DNA of 64,000 nucleotides from an uncultured Aquimarina sp. (GCA_947500845.1 CANMTP010000002.1:62001-126000); one strand, 5' to 3'. Shown: positions 1-8,243, counted from the stretch's first letter. Notes: generated by a model not told the origin, from the sequence alone. Made by a program: numbers and translations.

Positions 1-729
1 GATATAGGAGACGGTACACCAATCATCATTTTACACGGATTGATGGGTGGCTTGAGCAACTTTGAAGGTGTAAGTTCTTATTTCCCAGAACATGGATACA
101 AAGTATTGATTCCTGAACTTCCTGTCTACACTTTACCATTAATAAAAACTAAGGTTAGTACCTATGCCAAATACCTTAAAGACTTTATTGATCACTTAGG
201 ATATGGAAACAAAGAAGTAATTCTTCTGGGAAATTCACTGGGAGGACATATTGCTCTTTTAAGTACCAAATTGTATCCTGACAAAATAAAAGGACTTGTA
301 ATAACTGGTAGTTCTGGACTTTATGAAAGTGCTATGGGTGAAAGTTATCCCAAACGTGGTGACTATGATTATATCAAAGCCAAGGCAGAGAATGTATTTT
401 ATGACCCGGCAATAGCCACCAAAGAAATTGTGGATGAAGTATATGCCACGGTTAATGATCGCAATAAATTAATAAGAACTTTGGCCATTGCGAAAAGCGC
501 AATACGTCATAATATGGCAAAAGATCTCCCAAAAATGCATACTCCAACATGTATTATATGGGGTAAAAATGACAATGTTACGCCGCCAGAAGTAGCAGAT
601 GATTTTGACCGTTTATTACCAGATTCTGATTTGTATTGGATCGATAAATGTGGCCATGCTGCTATGATGGAACATCCTGAAGAGTTCAATAATTTACTTC
701 ATAACTGGCTACAAGAACGTAATTTCTAA
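1..729 (+). CDS. alpha/beta hydrolase, 5' end cut by the window edge
   Basis: The reading frame is open from base 1, so the gene starts outside the window; the first ATG inside it (base 40) is internal. The visible part shows the alpha/beta-hydrolase fold: an oxyanion-type HGLMGG motif directly at the left edge, the nucleophile elbow GNSLGGH (Ser in the middle), and a C-terminal GHAAMMEHP carrying the likely catalytic His. A late Asp in WGKNDNVTPP fits the third triad member. The substrate cannot be told from the sequence; homologues act on esters, amides or epoxides in the cytoplasm. It lies 12 bases before engB on the same strand, so the two are probably co-transcribed. Confidence 0.85.
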   Translation, partial: DIGDGTPIIILHGLMGGLSNFEGVSSYFPEHGYKVLIPELPVYTLPLIKTKVSTYAKYLKDFIDHLGYGNKEVILLGNSLGGHIALLSTKLYPDKIKGLVITGSSGLYESAMGESYPKRGDYDYIKAKAENVFYDPAIATKEIVDEVYATVNDRNKLIRTLAIAKSAIRHNMAKDLPKMHTPTCIIWGKNDNVTPPEVADDFDRLLPDSDLYWIDKCGHAAMMEHPEEFNNLLHNWLQERNF

Positions 730-741
730 TTATAATTTATC

Positions 742-1350
742 ATGAAAATTAGCAGCGCTGAGTTTGTCATGAGTAACAGCGATGTTACCAAATGTCCTAA
801 GGATAAACTACCTGAATATGCTTTTATAGGAAGATCAAATGTTGGCAAATCTTCATTAATCAATATGCTTACTAGTCGTAAGAGTCTGGCAAAAACCTCT
901 GGACGACCCGGAAAAACACAATTAATCAACCATTTTATCATTAATAAAACGTGGTTTCTGGTCGATTTACCGGGATATGGTTATGCCCGGGTATCGAAAT
1001 CTTCAAAAAAAGTATTTCAGAAATTTATCACTGCTTATTTTTCTAAACGCACGCAATTAGTTTCTGCATTTGTATTGGTAGATTGCCGGCACGAACCTCA
1101 AAAAATAGACCTCGAGTTTATGCAATGGCTTGGCGAAAATCAAATACCTTTTTCTATCATATTTACTAAAGCAGATAAGCTTTCTAAAAACAAGTTACCC
1201 ATCCAAATTAATAGTTACATCGAAGAAATGTTGAAATATTGGGAAGAAATGCCAAATTACTTTATTACTTCATCGTCAACGGGTTTAGGTAAAGACGACG
1301 TTCTTGCATATATTGATGATATTAATTCTCAATTAAAAAATCTTGAGTAA
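742..1350 (+). CDS. engB: ribosome biogenesis GTP-binding protein EngB (YihA/YsxC)
   Basis: A 202-residue TRAFAC-class GTPase of usual EngB length. The P-loop GRSNVGKS lies at residues 30-37, the switch-I region carries GRPGKTQ, the G3 motif DLPGYG is at 75-80, and the G4 motif appears as TKADK near residue 145. EngB binds the large ribosomal subunit late in assembly and is usually essential. The start at 742 places the P-loop at the usual distance from the N terminus. It follows the hydrolase gene by 12 bases. The gene after it, gldC, points the other way. Confidence 0.95.
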   Translation: MKISSAEFVMSNSDVTKCPKDKLPEYAFIGRSNVGKSSLINMLTSRKSLAKTSGRPGKTQLINHFIINKTWFLVDLPGYGYARVSKSSKKVFQKFITAYFSKRTQLVSAFVLVDCRHEPQKIDLEFMQWLGENQIPFSIIFTKADKLSKNKLPIQINSYIEEMLKYWEEMPNYFITSSSTGLGKDDVLAYIDDINSQLKNLE

Positions 1351-1440
1351 TTAGCTTTTCAAACTCTTCAATTAAATCATTTAATGAATGTATATATGCT
1401 AATTTCTAGGCATCAAATAGGATTGTAGTTTTTTTTATTC

Positions 1441-1779
1441 TTACTCTTGCTTCAACTCCAATTTTTCTGCAAAGTAGTCACAAAAATCTTTCATGGTTGC
1501 AGACATTTTTTCGTCTTGTGTAGCGCGATAAAAGGTATCGCTCATAGCCACTAGCGTTTGATGAAAAAAGATCTTCATTTCGTCTACAGGCATATCCTTG
1601 GTCCATAAATCTATACGAAGACTTTCCTTATTTTTACTATCCCAAACAGATAAAAGCATTGCCTTTGTTTCTTCATTTTCAACGCCGCCGTCTTTTGCTG
1701 TCCATTTTAATTGCTCAGGAATACGGTTTTCGTCTAGTGCTATATCTATTTTAATTTCAGATTTATGTTCAATTGCCAT
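1441..1779 (-). CDS. gldC: gliding motility protein GldC
   Basis: This 112-residue cytoplasmic protein matches GldC in length, in the MAIEHKSEI N terminus and in the conserved LWTKDMPVDEMK stretch. There is no signal peptide. GldC is one of the proteins needed for full gliding in Flavobacterium johnsoniae, and its gene typically sits directly behind gldB. Here the gldB stop codon and the gldC start overlap by one base (TAATG on the minus strand), which indicates translational coupling. GldC lacks a catalytic motif, and its biochemical role is unsettled. Confidence 0.9.
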   Translation of the reverse strand: MAIEHKSEIKIDIALDENRIPEQLKWTAKDGGVENEETKAMLLSVWDSKNKESLRIDLWTKDMPVDEMKIFFHQTLVAMSDTFYRATQDEKMSATMKDFCDYFAEKLELKQE

Positions 1780-2750
1780 TATCGAGCGGGTTTATATTTT
1801 GATTTATTAAAAATTGTTTCAGCATCTGCCAATAATAATTGCCGCAAAGATACATTGTTATTTTTCATATAGGAAGCTACAATTTGCCATCCTATAAATT
1901 GGCCTATTCTATCGGGTGCTTCTTTATCAATTTCTTCAAGGTAAAACTTCGAAAAAGGTGCAGGATACAAAAATCTCGGCAAAAGATCGCTATCTGTACT
2001 GTACAATAATTGTCTATCTACAAAATATCTCCAGATTTGTTCTTCGTTGGCTTCGGCCCATGTAAATTGATCCTGTGTGTATCCTATTTTTTGAGCTTTA
2101 CTAAAATTCGGCAAGAATAAATCCTTGAGATATAGCTCTTTTCCAAAAGAAACAAGATTACCCAAAAACGTTCGTTCTCGTATGGGTCCAACTAGGTTCT
2201 TTGCATACATTGAAGCTACATCGGGTAGTATTTGTTCTCTTTTAAAATTTTGTCTCAGATATTTTTGAATGCTCTCATAAAAGTGATGATCCTCGCCCAA
2301 ATACGTATCCAATGAAATTATCAGCAGATCTTTTGCGATTACTACTTTGTTTCTATAATCTACATCAGAAGTAATGGTAACCACCCTTGGCTCTTTAATT
2401 TCAGGGAAATAAAACTTTATATGTTGAAAAAGTGATTCTAATTGTTCTTTTTCTTTAGAAAGATCAGCAAAAGCTTTTCCTACTTCTTCGTTCAATTCAA
2501 CCTGAATAGTGTCTTTGGCTTTTCTAACCCATATACTGTCTGCATATTTCTCTGAAAACAAAAAGGGATACTTGGTTTTTAGATCGGGTAAATTTTCCTG
2601 AGTCAATCTGGCAAATAGTTGATCAAACCGTTCAATTTCTATTTCAACAGGAATGTTAGCTATTTCTTTTTCTACGCTACTTTCATTCTTACAAGAAAAT
2701 AAAAGGCAAAAAATCACTACACATTTTAATAATCTAGCACTATTCATCAT
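1779..2750 (-). CDS. gldB: gliding motility lipoprotein GldB
   Basis: GldB is a lipoprotein required for gliding and tied to the T9SS machinery. I start it at 2750 because MMNSARLLKCVVIFCLLFSC then gives a compact signal peptide ending in a lipobox, with the lipidated Cys about 20 residues in. The frame is open to an upstream ATG at 2798, which would add 16 residues before the signal. The mature protein is largely alpha-helical, with EIERFDQLF and FIGWQIVASYMKNN segments typical of the family. A -7 box TATCTTTG (minus strand, 2830-2823) lies just upstream. gldC follows with a one-base overlap. Confidence 0.9.
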   Translation of the reverse strand: MMNSARLLKCVVIFCLLFSCKNESSVEKEIANIPVEIEIERFDQLFARLTQENLPDLKTKYPFLFSEKYADSIWVRKAKDTIQVELNEEVGKAFADLSKEKEQLESLFQHIKFYFPEIKEPRVVTITSDVDYRNKVVIAKDLLIISLDTYLGEDHHFYESIQKYLRQNFKREQILPDVASMYAKNLVGPIRERTFLGNLVSFGKELYLKDLFLPNFSKAQKIGYTQDQFTWAEANEEQIWRYFVDRQLLYSTDSDLLPRFLYPAPFSKFYLEEIDKEAPDRIGQFIGWQIVASYMKNNNVSLRQLLLADAETIFNKSKYKPAR

Positions 2751-2822
2751 TAAATTACGATATATGTTCAAATAATTTCTATTGCTACAGAACGCCATCT
2801 TTTTTTATTAATTTTATGGTCG

Positions 2823-2830
2823 CAAAGATA
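2823..2830 (-). promoter_or_regulatory. candidate promoter -7 box for gldBC
   Basis: TATCTTTG on the minus strand matches the Bacteroidota primary-sigma -7 consensus TAnnTTTG exactly. It lies upstream of both possible gldB starts. I see no convincing -33 TTTG at the expected distance, so the call rests on the -7 box and its position. Confidence 0.45.
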
Positions 2831-2920
2831 ATGCAACCAATTACGAATCGTGAATTTAAAAATAACATAATCGAAAGAATTAAGGTTATTCTTTTCAATT
2901 GAAATAATAAACACTAGAAT

Positions 2921-3709
2921 ATGCAAACGAAAAAAGTAATAGATCACATTACAAATTGGCTAAAAGATTATGCAATTAAAGCCAATATAGAAGGTTTTGT
3001 GGTGGGGGTAAGTGGAGGAATAGATAGCGCTGTTACTTCATCGTTATGTGCAAATACTGGTTTACGAACTCTTTGTGTAGAAATGCCAATACATCAGGCT
3101 CAAAGTCAAGTCACAAGGGCACAAGAGCATATTGTACAATTAAAAAAACGGTTTGCTAATGTTACTGATGTTCGTGTTAATCTTACTCCGGTTTTTGAAG
3201 AATTCAAATTAGCTGTTCCCAAAACACCATCTAGTGAACAGTTGGATTTGTCTCTGGCAAATACCAGGGCACGATTAAGAATGTCCACACTTTATTATTT
3301 TGCGGGTTTGCACAAATATCTGGTAGTAGGGACTGGAAACAAAGTAGAAGATTTTGGAGTTGGTTTTTATACTAAATATGGAGACGGTGGTGTAGATGTA
3401 AGTCCAATAGCAGATTTAATGAAAAGTGAGGTTTATGCTTTAGGAAAAGCATTTGAAGTACCACATTCTATACTAATTGCAGCACCAACCGATGGATTAT
3501 TTGGAGACAGTAGAAGCGACGAGGATCAAATAGGGGCTAGTTATGATGAATTAGAATGGGCTATGAAAATGAAAGACCAAGGTAAGAATATCGATGATTT
3601 TGTAGGAAGACAACAAAAGGTATTTGAAATTTTTATCCGTCTAAATACCGTAAATCAACATAAAATGAACCCGATTCCGGTGTGTAAAATACCCGTTAAT
3701 CTATTATAA
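2921..3709 (+). CDS. nadE: NAD(+) synthetase, ammonia-dependent
   Basis: This 262-residue enzyme amidates nicotinic acid adenine dinucleotide to NAD+, the last step of NAD synthesis. The ATP-pyrophosphatase P-loop SGGIDSAV lies near residues 31-38. Further family motifs are NTRARLRMSTLYY, VVGTGNKVED and DGLFGDSRSDE. The length is that of the short form without an N-terminal glutaminase domain, so ammonia is expected to be the nitrogen donor. It is transcribed alone: gldBC diverges upstream, and a regulator with its own promoter follows. Confidence 0.95.
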   Translation: MQTKKVIDHITNWLKDYAIKANIEGFVVGVSGGIDSAVTSSLCANTGLRTLCVEMPIHQAQSQVTRAQEHIVQLKKRFANVTDVRVNLTPVFEEFKLAVPKTPSSEQLDLSLANTRARLRMSTLYYFAGLHKYLVVGTGNKVEDFGVGFYTKYGDGGVDVSPIADLMKSEVYALGKAFEVPHSILIAAPTDGLFGDSRSDEDQIGASYDELEWAMKMKDQGKNIDDFVGRQQKVFEIFIRLNTVNQHKMNPIPVCKIPVNLL

Positions 3710-3742
3710 TCAACACTTTATCGATAATCGAATAAAAAAAAG

Positions 3743-3771
3743 TTTACGACGGCCAGTTCTTAGTAATTTTG
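3743..3771 (+). promoter_or_regulatory. promoter of the LuxR-type response regulator
   Basis: TTTA at 3743-3746 and TAATTTTG at 3764-3771 are separated by 17 bases. The -7 box is a perfect match to TAnnTTTG; the -33 box is one base off TTTG. The start codon is 79 bases downstream, leaving a leader of roughly 70 bases. Confidence 0.6.
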
Positions 3772-3850
3772 CATCAAGATAAAAGTTACCCCTAGCCTAA
3801 CAGATGTTAAAATCTAAAATTTAAACTAATATTAACAATCGTAAACAAGA

Positions 3851-4483
3851 ATGACAACCGTATTAATCGCTGATCATCATCCAATTACTAGGAAAGGGAT
3901 CGTTTCTTTATTTCGCCACTCTGAAGATTATGAGATTACAGGCAAAGTGAGTAACGGAAACGAAATGTATGACGTTTTGAAAGCTAACACTCCAGATGTA
4001 CTTATTATGGAGTTGGATCTTCCCCAAATTAACGGGATAATGGCTTTAAGAACCATAAAAAAAGAATTTGCCGGAATAAAAGTAATTATCTTTAGCTCAC
4101 ATCCAGAAGAAATGTATGCCTTAAGCGCTATAAAAGCTGGAGCTTCTGCATATTTATCTAAAACCGTAGCTACCAAAACCTTAAAAAAAGCAATCGAACG
4201 TGTCGCACGGGGAGGAATTTATCTAAACGATAACCTCACACAACAATTAGCAAACGGAAATGCTAGTGAGAATAATATGGTAGTGAAGTATAAAAAACTA
4301 TCGTCGAGAGAAATTGAAGTTCTCAATTTGTTATCATCTGGTAAGCGAAATAAAGACATTGCTACTACACTGTCAATCAACGAAAAGACGGTAAGTACCT
4401 ACAAAACTAGATTGCTTAAGAAATTAAAAGTAGATAACCTGGCTGATCTAATACATCAGTCAAGGCTTTTGCATATTAGCTAA
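3851..4483 (+). CDS. LuxR/NarL-type response regulator with altered receiver site
   Basis: This 210-residue protein has an N-terminal receiver domain (about 1-120) and a C-terminal LuxR-type helix-turn-helix (about 145-205; LSSREIEVLNLLSSGKRNKDIA and NEKTVSTYKTRLLKKL). The normal phospho-acceptor Asp four residues before the conserved Pro is Glu54 (MELDLP), and the second Asp of the acidic pocket is His9 (ADHHP). The conserved Thr/Ser and Lys remain as FSSHPEE and YLSKTV. Asp-to-Glu changes can mimic phosphorylation, so it may act without a kinase; that is inference. No sensor kinase gene is nearby. Its last four bases overlap the end of the convergent dnaG. Confidence 0.9.
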   Translation: MTTVLIADHHPITRKGIVSLFRHSEDYEITGKVSNGNEMYDVLKANTPDVLIMELDLPQINGIMALRTIKKEFAGIKVIIFSSHPEEMYALSAIKAGASAYLSKTVATKTLKKAIERVARGGIYLNDNLTQQLANGNASENNMVVKYKKLSSREIEVLNLLSSGKRNKDIATTLSINEKTVSTYKTRLLKKLKVDNLADLIHQSRLLHIS

Positions 4484-6441
4484 ACAACCCTATTAAGCTT
4501 TTCAGATAAAATTCTTTTTAAAGAAAGGTAATCCATAATATCCTGAATGGATTCTTGGTTATCATCGGTATTTTGAGCTTTCACTTCTTGTGAGAGCTCT
4601 TCTACTTTTTGGGAGATTAAAAACCTTCGTAAATTCAAGATAATATCACTTACATATTGAGAAACTGTATACTCTTTTTGCTTTACGTGAATTTCCATAT
4701 CGTGCCAACGATGTAAAGAATATCGCTCTTCATTCATCATGATTGCAGTAATCTCTGAAGCTATTTCGGGAGGAATATGATTGATGAAACTTTCTATCTT
4801 AAAATCTTCCTCCTGATGCAATCGCTCTATCAAAATAGAATATACCTGCATAAAAACGTTACTGGTAAACTCAATTTCGTCGTCTTGCAAATCAAGATAG
4901 ATTTTCTCAAAAACCTTTGTAGTATAAATCTCTGGTTCTAAAACAAGTTCGCCGTCGTCATTTTCTTTAAGAATTAAATCTTCAAACTCTTCTTCTCGTT
5001 GACCATAAAGCAACAATATCTCTATGATTTTACGCTCCAGCTCATATTGCTCATCAACCTTTGGTGATTTGGCAGCATCTGATGTAACTATCTCAAGAGA
5101 TTTCTTTTCTTGCTTTTGTTGTTTGCGCTGATCTTTTACCTCAATATTTCGTATTTGTGCCAAGGTATCAAAAAGTACATCTTCTGAAATATCCATAATT
5201 CGCGAACACTCTCTTACGTATATTTCACGTTTGATCACATCTGGGATTTTAGAAATACTGGTGACCATATCCCGAATAAGTTCTGCTTTTTTTATGGGAT
5301 CATTCTTAGATTCTTTTTGTAATAGAGAAGCTTTAAAACTAATGAAGTCTTGTATATTTTCTTCGAGATACAAGGCTAACTCTTCGAGCGTATTTTGCTT
5401 TGCAAAGCTATCGGGGTCCTCACCTTCTGGAAAGCTACACACTTTAACATTCATTCCCTGCTCCAGAATCAAATCTATTCCCCTTATTGAGGCTCTCATA
5501 CCTGCCGCATCACTGTCGAAAAGTACCGTGATATTTTTGGTAAGCCTACTTATAAGCCGAATTTGATCTGAGGTTAATGCAGTTCCCGAAGAAGAAACTA
5601 CATTATTCACGCCCGTCTGGTTAAACTGAATAACATCGGTATACCCTTCTACGAGATAACAATTGTCTTCTTTGGCTATGGATTGTTTTGCATGATAGAT
5701 TCCGTATAAGACTTTACTCTTATGATAGATATCGCTTTCTGGAGAATTGAGATACTTTGCCGCTTTTTTCTCATTCGTTAATATTCTTCCGCCAAAACCA
5801 AGTACGCGACCAGACATAGACTGGATGGGAAACATAACTCTGCCCTTGAACCGGTCGAATTGCTTTTCTTCTTTAACGATAGTGAGGCCTGTTTTTTCAA
5901 GATATTCTAATTGGTATCCTTTCTTTATTGCCTCGATTGTAAACGCATCCCAGGAGTCTGGAGAATATCCTAATCCAAATTTTTTGATAGTCTCCTCTGT
6001 AAATCCACGTTCTTTAAAATAAGATAATCCAATGGCTTTGCCTTGCTCTGTTTTGTGTAACGAATTCTGAAAGTATGTATTTGCAAATTCGCTTACCAAA
6101 TACATACTCTCGCGCTCATCTGCTTGTTGTTTTTGTTCGTCTGTTTGTTCGGTTTCCTGAACTTCAATATTATATTTCTTGGCGAGATATTTTATGGCTT
6201 CGGGATATGTAAAATGCTCATGTTCCATTAAAAAAGCAACGACATTACCCCCTTTTCCACTCGAAAAATCTTTCCAGATCTGTTTTACCGGTGAAACCAT
6301 AAATGAAGGTGTCTTCTCGTCGCTAAACGGACTAAGGCCTTTAAAATTACTACCCGCCTTTTTTAACTGTACAAAATCACCAATAACCTCTTCTAATCGA
6401 GCGGCATCAAAAACAGCATCTATGGTGGATTTATGGATCAT
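4480..6441 (-). CDS. dnaG: DNA primase DnaG, zinc ligands absent
   Basis: DnaG makes RNA primers for replication. At 653 residues it has the standard order: N-terminal zinc-binding-type domain (1-100), RNA polymerase core with TOPRIM (about 125-440; VEGYTDVIQF and LFDSDAAG acidic motifs), and a helicase-binding C-terminal region. The N-terminal domain aligns well with other primases (GLSPFSDEKTPSF), but all four zinc ligands are replaced: Cys to Ser37, His to Ser40, Cys to Asp58, Cys to Ser61. The fold is evidently kept without the metal. The gene converges on, and overlaps by four bases, the response regulator gene. Confidence 0.95.
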   Translation of the reverse strand: MIHKSTIDAVFDAARLEEVIGDFVQLKKAGSNFKGLSPFSDEKTPSFMVSPVKQIWKDFSSGKGGNVVAFLMEHEHFTYPEAIKYLAKKYNIEVQETEQTDEQKQQADERESMYLVSEFANTYFQNSLHKTEQGKAIGLSYFKERGFTEETIKKFGLGYSPDSWDAFTIEAIKKGYQLEYLEKTGLTIVKEEKQFDRFKGRVMFPIQSMSGRVLGFGGRILTNEKKAAKYLNSPESDIYHKSKVLYGIYHAKQSIAKEDNCYLVEGYTDVIQFNQTGVNNVVSSSGTALTSDQIRLISRLTKNITVLFDSDAAGMRASIRGIDLILEQGMNVKVCSFPEGEDPDSFAKQNTLEELALYLEENIQDFISFKASLLQKESKNDPIKKAELIRDMVTSISKIPDVIKREIYVRECSRIMDISEDVLFDTLAQIRNIEVKDQRKQQKQEKKSLEIVTSDAAKSPKVDEQYELERKIIEILLLYGQREEEFEDLILKENDDGELVLEPEIYTTKVFEKIYLDLQDDEIEFTSNVFMQVYSILIERLHQEEDFKIESFINHIPPEIASEITAIMMNEERYSLHRWHDMEIHVKQKEYTVSQYVSDIILNLRRFLISQKVEELSQEVKAQNTDDNQESIQDIMDYLSLKRILSEKLNRVV

Positions 6442-6571
6442 TTGTCGTTCTTGGATTGTTGGATTATTAGATTTTTGGATGACTCGATTGCTCGGTTATA
6501 CACTAAAATTTGCTTTAACTTGATTTTTTTATGCTAAAATAAGATATTCTTAAACATTTGATTGGTAAGCG

Positions 6572-6724
6572 ATGTTTTTTGAAGTACAAATTGCGATTTC
6601 TCTTTTATTATTTTCGGTTTTTTTATTGGTCGCTATAACCAAAAACCGAAGCCTCTATAAGTTGTGGTTGATAATGTGTGCAATGGGCGAAACTAAAAGA
6701 CTTCGTGATAAAACAATAAAATAA
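6572..6724 (+). CDS. possible 50-residue single-span membrane protein
   Basis: An ATG at 6572 opens a 50-codon frame to the stop at 6722-6724. The product begins MFFEVQIAISLLLF, continues as one hydrophobic stretch to about residue 22, and then turns basic (TKNRSLYK, then KRLRDKTIK at the end), a positive-inside single-span topology. This composition is unlike a random frame. No family is recognised, and there is no clear promoter or ribosome binding site. It could be chance. Confidence 0.35.
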   Translation: MFFEVQIAISLLLFSVFLLVAITKNRSLYKLWLIMCAMGETKRLRDKTIK

Positions 6725-6891
6725 AGGTTAAAAAATTAGCCCGAAAATTATAAAGAAAAAACACTTACGGAAAAGGCTGTAGTTTAACGTGGCGTTGCTC
6801 ATTGTAAGATGTTTATTTGCTTGATCAATAGGAATATCTCCTACCCTAAATCCTTTCCGGAAGGAAGGACTTTTTGCTATCTTTCCTCTGG

Positions 6892-7078
6892 GCTACCGTG
6901 TGTACACATCCTTTATGAGTTTTATTTTGTATGCTATCCTCCCTCAATCCCTCCTAAGTAGGGAAGTTTAAAGTCCTCTTCCCCGTTGGGGAGACCCTAC
7001 CTTGCCGTCAGACAGGGATTTAGAGAGGAGAAATACAGTTATTACGAAGTATTTAATTTTATGTACACACACGGTAGC
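6892..7078. repeat. 187-base imperfect palindromic element
   Basis: The ends are near-perfect inverted repeats: GCTACCGTGTGTACACA at 6892-6908 against TGTACACACACGGTAGC at 7062-7078, 15 of 17 positions matching. The symmetry continues loosely inward: CCTCCCTCAATCCCTCC (from about 6939) faces GGGATTTAGAGAGGAG (about 7015-7030). It encodes nothing. It looks like a small non-autonomous mobile element, possibly with an older repeat nested inside, but I see no clear target-site duplication. Confidence 0.5.
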
Positions 7079-7145
7079 ACTTTAAGAAGGGATGGGATGA
7101 AAAATGTATTGTTCAAAAATACCAACATTATGGTAAACTAGAACC

Positions 7146-7160
7146 ACGGCAAAACCGTAA
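7146..7160 (+). promoter_or_regulatory. ACGG-CAAAA-CCGTAA dyad, site 1
   Basis: A short dyad with arms ACGG and CCGT and a five-base A-rich spacer. Closely similar dyads occur at 18949-18963 and 59090-59102, each like this one upstream of a gene for a small exported protein. Here that gene is the FKBP-like lipoprotein at 7480. The function is unknown; it may be a protein-binding site. Confidence 0.35.
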
Positions 7161-7172
7161 CTTAATGATTAT

Positions 7173-7196
7173 CAACTGTTAATTAACAGTTTTTTT
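7173..7196 (+). terminator. orphan intrinsic terminator-like hairpin
   Basis: AACTGTTAATTAACAGTT (7173-7190) is a perfect palindrome followed directly by a T run on the plus strand. The nearest plus-strand coding candidate ends about 450 bases upstream, so it does not obviously belong to a gene and may end a short non-coding transcript. Confidence 0.5.
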
Positions 7197-7479
7197 GTGT
7201 GCGACAATTTTTTTTTGGAGAGATACTTGTATTTTTAAACTAAACAAAGATTAATAAATTCTTAAAACCTAACCTATGATTGACATTACTTTTTCTTGTT
7301 TAGCCTCTGTTTTTCTTTTGAATATTCATTTCCTACATAAACGTAGTACTTCTTTACGTTCAACAGTACATTAGTAAAATTTTAACAAAAAAGTGAGCTC
7401 AGTCACGAAAATTGAAACTAATAATCTTTATTATTGTATTGGATTAACCAATAGTAATAAACACAAAAACTATAACAAG

Positions 7480-7995
7480 ATGAAAAACTTATGTTTAGTA
7501 TTCACTTTAATCTTATTTACCTTTTCTTGTAGTTCTGATGATGATTCCCCAGTACCAGAATCAAGGGATTTCTCTTACACTCAGGAAGAAAAAGATGAAG
7601 AGATTGCGCGATTAAAACAATATATCGTAGACAAGGGCTATGAAGATGTTCAAGAGACCACATCTGGATTACATTATATTATTGAAAAAGAAGGGGATGG
7701 ATTGTTTCCAACGTTGGATGATGATATTATATTTCATTCAGAAACTACCAATATGGAAGCAGATACGTTGATATCTCGATCTAACCGAGAACAAAATATA
7801 TATGGTCAACATGCAAGAATGTGGATGCTAATAGAAGGAGTCAAAGAAGGTTTTCAGTTAGTAAACGAGGGGTCTGTTATAAGGATGTTTGTACCAGGTT
7901 ATCTGGCCTTTGGTAAATTTGGCTATTTTGGAGATGTTGACCCCGAAACAAACCTTATGTTTCTAATGGAACTAAATATTGTTTTAAAATCTTAA
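7480..7995 (+). CDS. lipoprotein with FKBP-type peptidyl-prolyl isomerase-like domain
   Basis: I choose the ATG at 7480, 29 codons inside the open frame, because MKNLCLVFTLILFTFSC then forms a clean lipoprotein signal with the lipidated Cys followed by SSDDDS, a common export tail in flavobacteria. The 171-residue product contains an FKBP-like domain from about residue 55: SGLHYIIEKEGDG, the central segment MLIEGVKEGFQLVNEGS, and MFVPGYLAFGKFG near the end. These parallel the FKBP landmarks, but several aromatic pocket residues are not obvious, so isomerase activity is uncertain and a chaperone role is possible. It would sit in the cell envelope. Confidence 0.75.
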   Translation: MKNLCLVFTLILFTFSCSSDDDSPVPESRDFSYTQEEKDEEIARLKQYIVDKGYEDVQETTSGLHYIIEKEGDGLFPTLDDDIIFHSETTNMEADTLISRSNREQNIYGQHARMWMLIEGVKEGFQLVNEGSVIRMFVPGYLAFGKFGYFGDVDPETNLMFLMELNIVLKS

Positions 7996-8243
7996 CCTTA
8001 ACTTACCCGATCGCTCAAATATGATCGCGCTGATTTGCAATCCGAGCTAAGCATGAACTTTTAACTAAACATAAAAAAGAACAAAAGCCAAATACAAGTG
8101 AAAAAGTAGTTTTTCCCTGCCTTACTGCAAAGCATTCAGGCTCTAGTAAATTGGCAAGAGTTTAAGCTATTTTGTTAAATATTCTTATGATTTTATCGTT
8201 TTAAAAGCCAAACCCCACAATGTTTAATTTGAAACAAAACCTC

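Larger units (their letters stand above)
6725..7479. other. gene-free stretch with repeats and an orphan terminator
   Basis: This 755-base interval holds a 187-base palindromic element (6892-7078), an ACGG-N5-CCGT dyad (7146-7160) and a strong terminator-like palindrome (7173-7196), followed by AT-rich DNA leading into the FKBP-like lipoprotein gene. The part around 6841-6890 resembles the degenerate CCT/AGG-rich repeats scattered in flavobacterial genomes. I find no convincing long reading frame. Confidence 0.6.

Noticed and set aside
6179-6523. A 114-codon plus-strand frame opposite the dnaG start
   Set aside because: Shadow of the dnaG N-terminal region; no domain and no promoter.
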